Assembly: GCA_033722295.1 (NCBI GenBank)
Contig: JAWVZH010000036.1
Coordinates: 1-21,979 of the forward strand
Length of the DNA stretch: 21,979 bases
DNA from: JAWVZH01 sp033722295
GTDB taxonomy: Bacteria; Bacteroidota; Bacteroidia; Chitinophagales; Saprospiraceae
Direction: 5' to 3'
Part shown: positions 21,589 to 21,979 of the stretch, one piece after another
Position numbering within the stretch: the first letter of the stretch is position 1
Layout: the number at the start of each line of letters is the position of its first letter
Translations under genes and position numbers: made by a program
The notes under the pieces: model-generated
Databases searched by the model: none
Seen by the model: the letters and a program-made list of their open reading frames with translations, nothing else
What the model was told of the DNA's origin: nothing

Positions 21589-21879
21589 TGATGGTTGGGC
21601 GTTGAGGGATGAGGGTTTAGGGGGTTTAATGTTTAAAGTTGAAAGTTTAAGGCAGGTGCTTGTTAATCAGTTGATCAGTTAATGGTGTATAGGTAGAATG
21701 CTGTTTTAAGATTATTTCAGCACGAATAATCGAGCCCTGTAGGGGCTGTATATGAGTAGCACGAATGCAAACGAAAACCAAAGAGTGCCGTAGGCACGTC
21801 TTGGTAGTTGTAACTAATGGCAAACCAAATTGAGTCCCATAGGGACGGCCTGGATCATTATTCTATACCAGCTTCGTTT
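21589..21879 (+). repeat. ~285-bp direct repeat with three hairpins, copy B
   Basis: Same layout as 17908-18190. The hairpins are AGCCC-TGTAG-GGGCT (21733-21747), GTGCC-GTA-GGCAC (21785-21797) and GTCCC-ATA-GGGAC (21834-21846). The second and third differ from copy A only in the loops, so the stems are conserved. Its end runs directly into the 12-copy heptamer array. Confidence 0.85.
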
Positions 21880-21959
21880 AGTGTTTAGTGTTTAGTGTTT
21901 AGTGTTTAGTGTTTAGTGTTTAGTGTTTAGTGTTTAGTGTTTAGTGTTTAGTGTTTAGT
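21876..21959 (+). repeat. Perfect heptamer tandem array, 12 x GTTTAGT
   Basis: Twelve uninterrupted perfect copies of GTTTAGT (84 bp). The complement, ACTAAAC, is the unit seen singly and in degenerate form in CTAAACTCTAAACCC runs at the left end of the window. It probably varies in copy number by slippage. Confidence 0.95.
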
Positions 21960-21979
21960 TAAGATACTACTATTCGCTA

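Noticed and set aside
21876..21959. Regular array at the right edge as a possible CRISPR
   Set aside because: The unit is a contiguous 7-mer with no spacers, and no cas genes are present.

Overview
The window looks like a chromosomal segment of a marine or sediment member of the Bacteroidota. The evidence is a T9SS-sorted kelch/SprB surface protein with an NPxxD-type C-terminal domain, a lack of obvious Shine-Dalgarno sequences, promoter boxes resembling the Bacteroidota -7 element (TAnnTTTG), Bacteroidota-type Crp/Fnr and TrpF-like proteins, and repeat-rich AT-biased intergenic DNA with 7-nt periodicity. I cannot name the genus.

Left part (1-2303): mostly dispersed intergenic repeats around two isolated genes, a GIY-YIG-like protein (minus strand) and a thioredoxin-fold lipoprotein (plus strand). 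A perfect 7-copy CATCTTC tandem array lies at 2243-2291.

Minus-strand block (2304-6736): in transcription order, an alkyltransferase-like DNA repair protein (ATL), a sulfotransferase-like protein overlapping it by ATGA, a kelch/SprB/T9SS secreted protein interrupted by one in-frame TAA, and a class IV aminotransferase-like protein. The sulfotransferase-like and aminotransferase-like proteins match, from memory, the two halves of the fused plant branched-chain-aminotransferase-like proteins, in the same order. The aminotransferase half has His where the PLP lysine should be.

Plus-strand sulfur block (6824-17862): a degenerate TrpF-like gene, then a long run in which nearly every gene fits sulfide and persulfide handling: 1-Cys peroxiredoxin, single-domain rhodanese, tandem universal stress protein, CstB-like persulfide dioxygenase with pseudo-rhodanese and rhodanese domains, thioredoxin, a YeeE/YedE transporter split into two genes, an outer-membrane porin, a Crp/Fnr regulator with a three-cysteine cluster, a SulP anion transporter with STAS domain, a DUF1641 protein and a type II sulfide:quinone oxidoreductase. 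Inferred flow: SQR oxidises sulfide at the quinone pool, the persulfide product is oxidised or transferred by the dioxygenase/rhodanese, and the YeeE pair, porin and SulP move thiosulfate, sulfite or sulfate. Two CRP-like operators (TGTGA-N6-TCACA, one perfect and one with a single mismatch) lie upstream of the peroxiredoxin and the dioxygenase. Each is the same distance from a -7-like box, so the local Crp/Fnr protein is a good candidate activator.

Right part (17863-21979): two ~285-bp direct repeats, each carrying three short hairpins, flank a minus-strand O-methyltransferase and a plus-strand Rieske-FMN glutamate-synthase-like fusion. The window ends in a perfect 12-copy GTTTAGT array.
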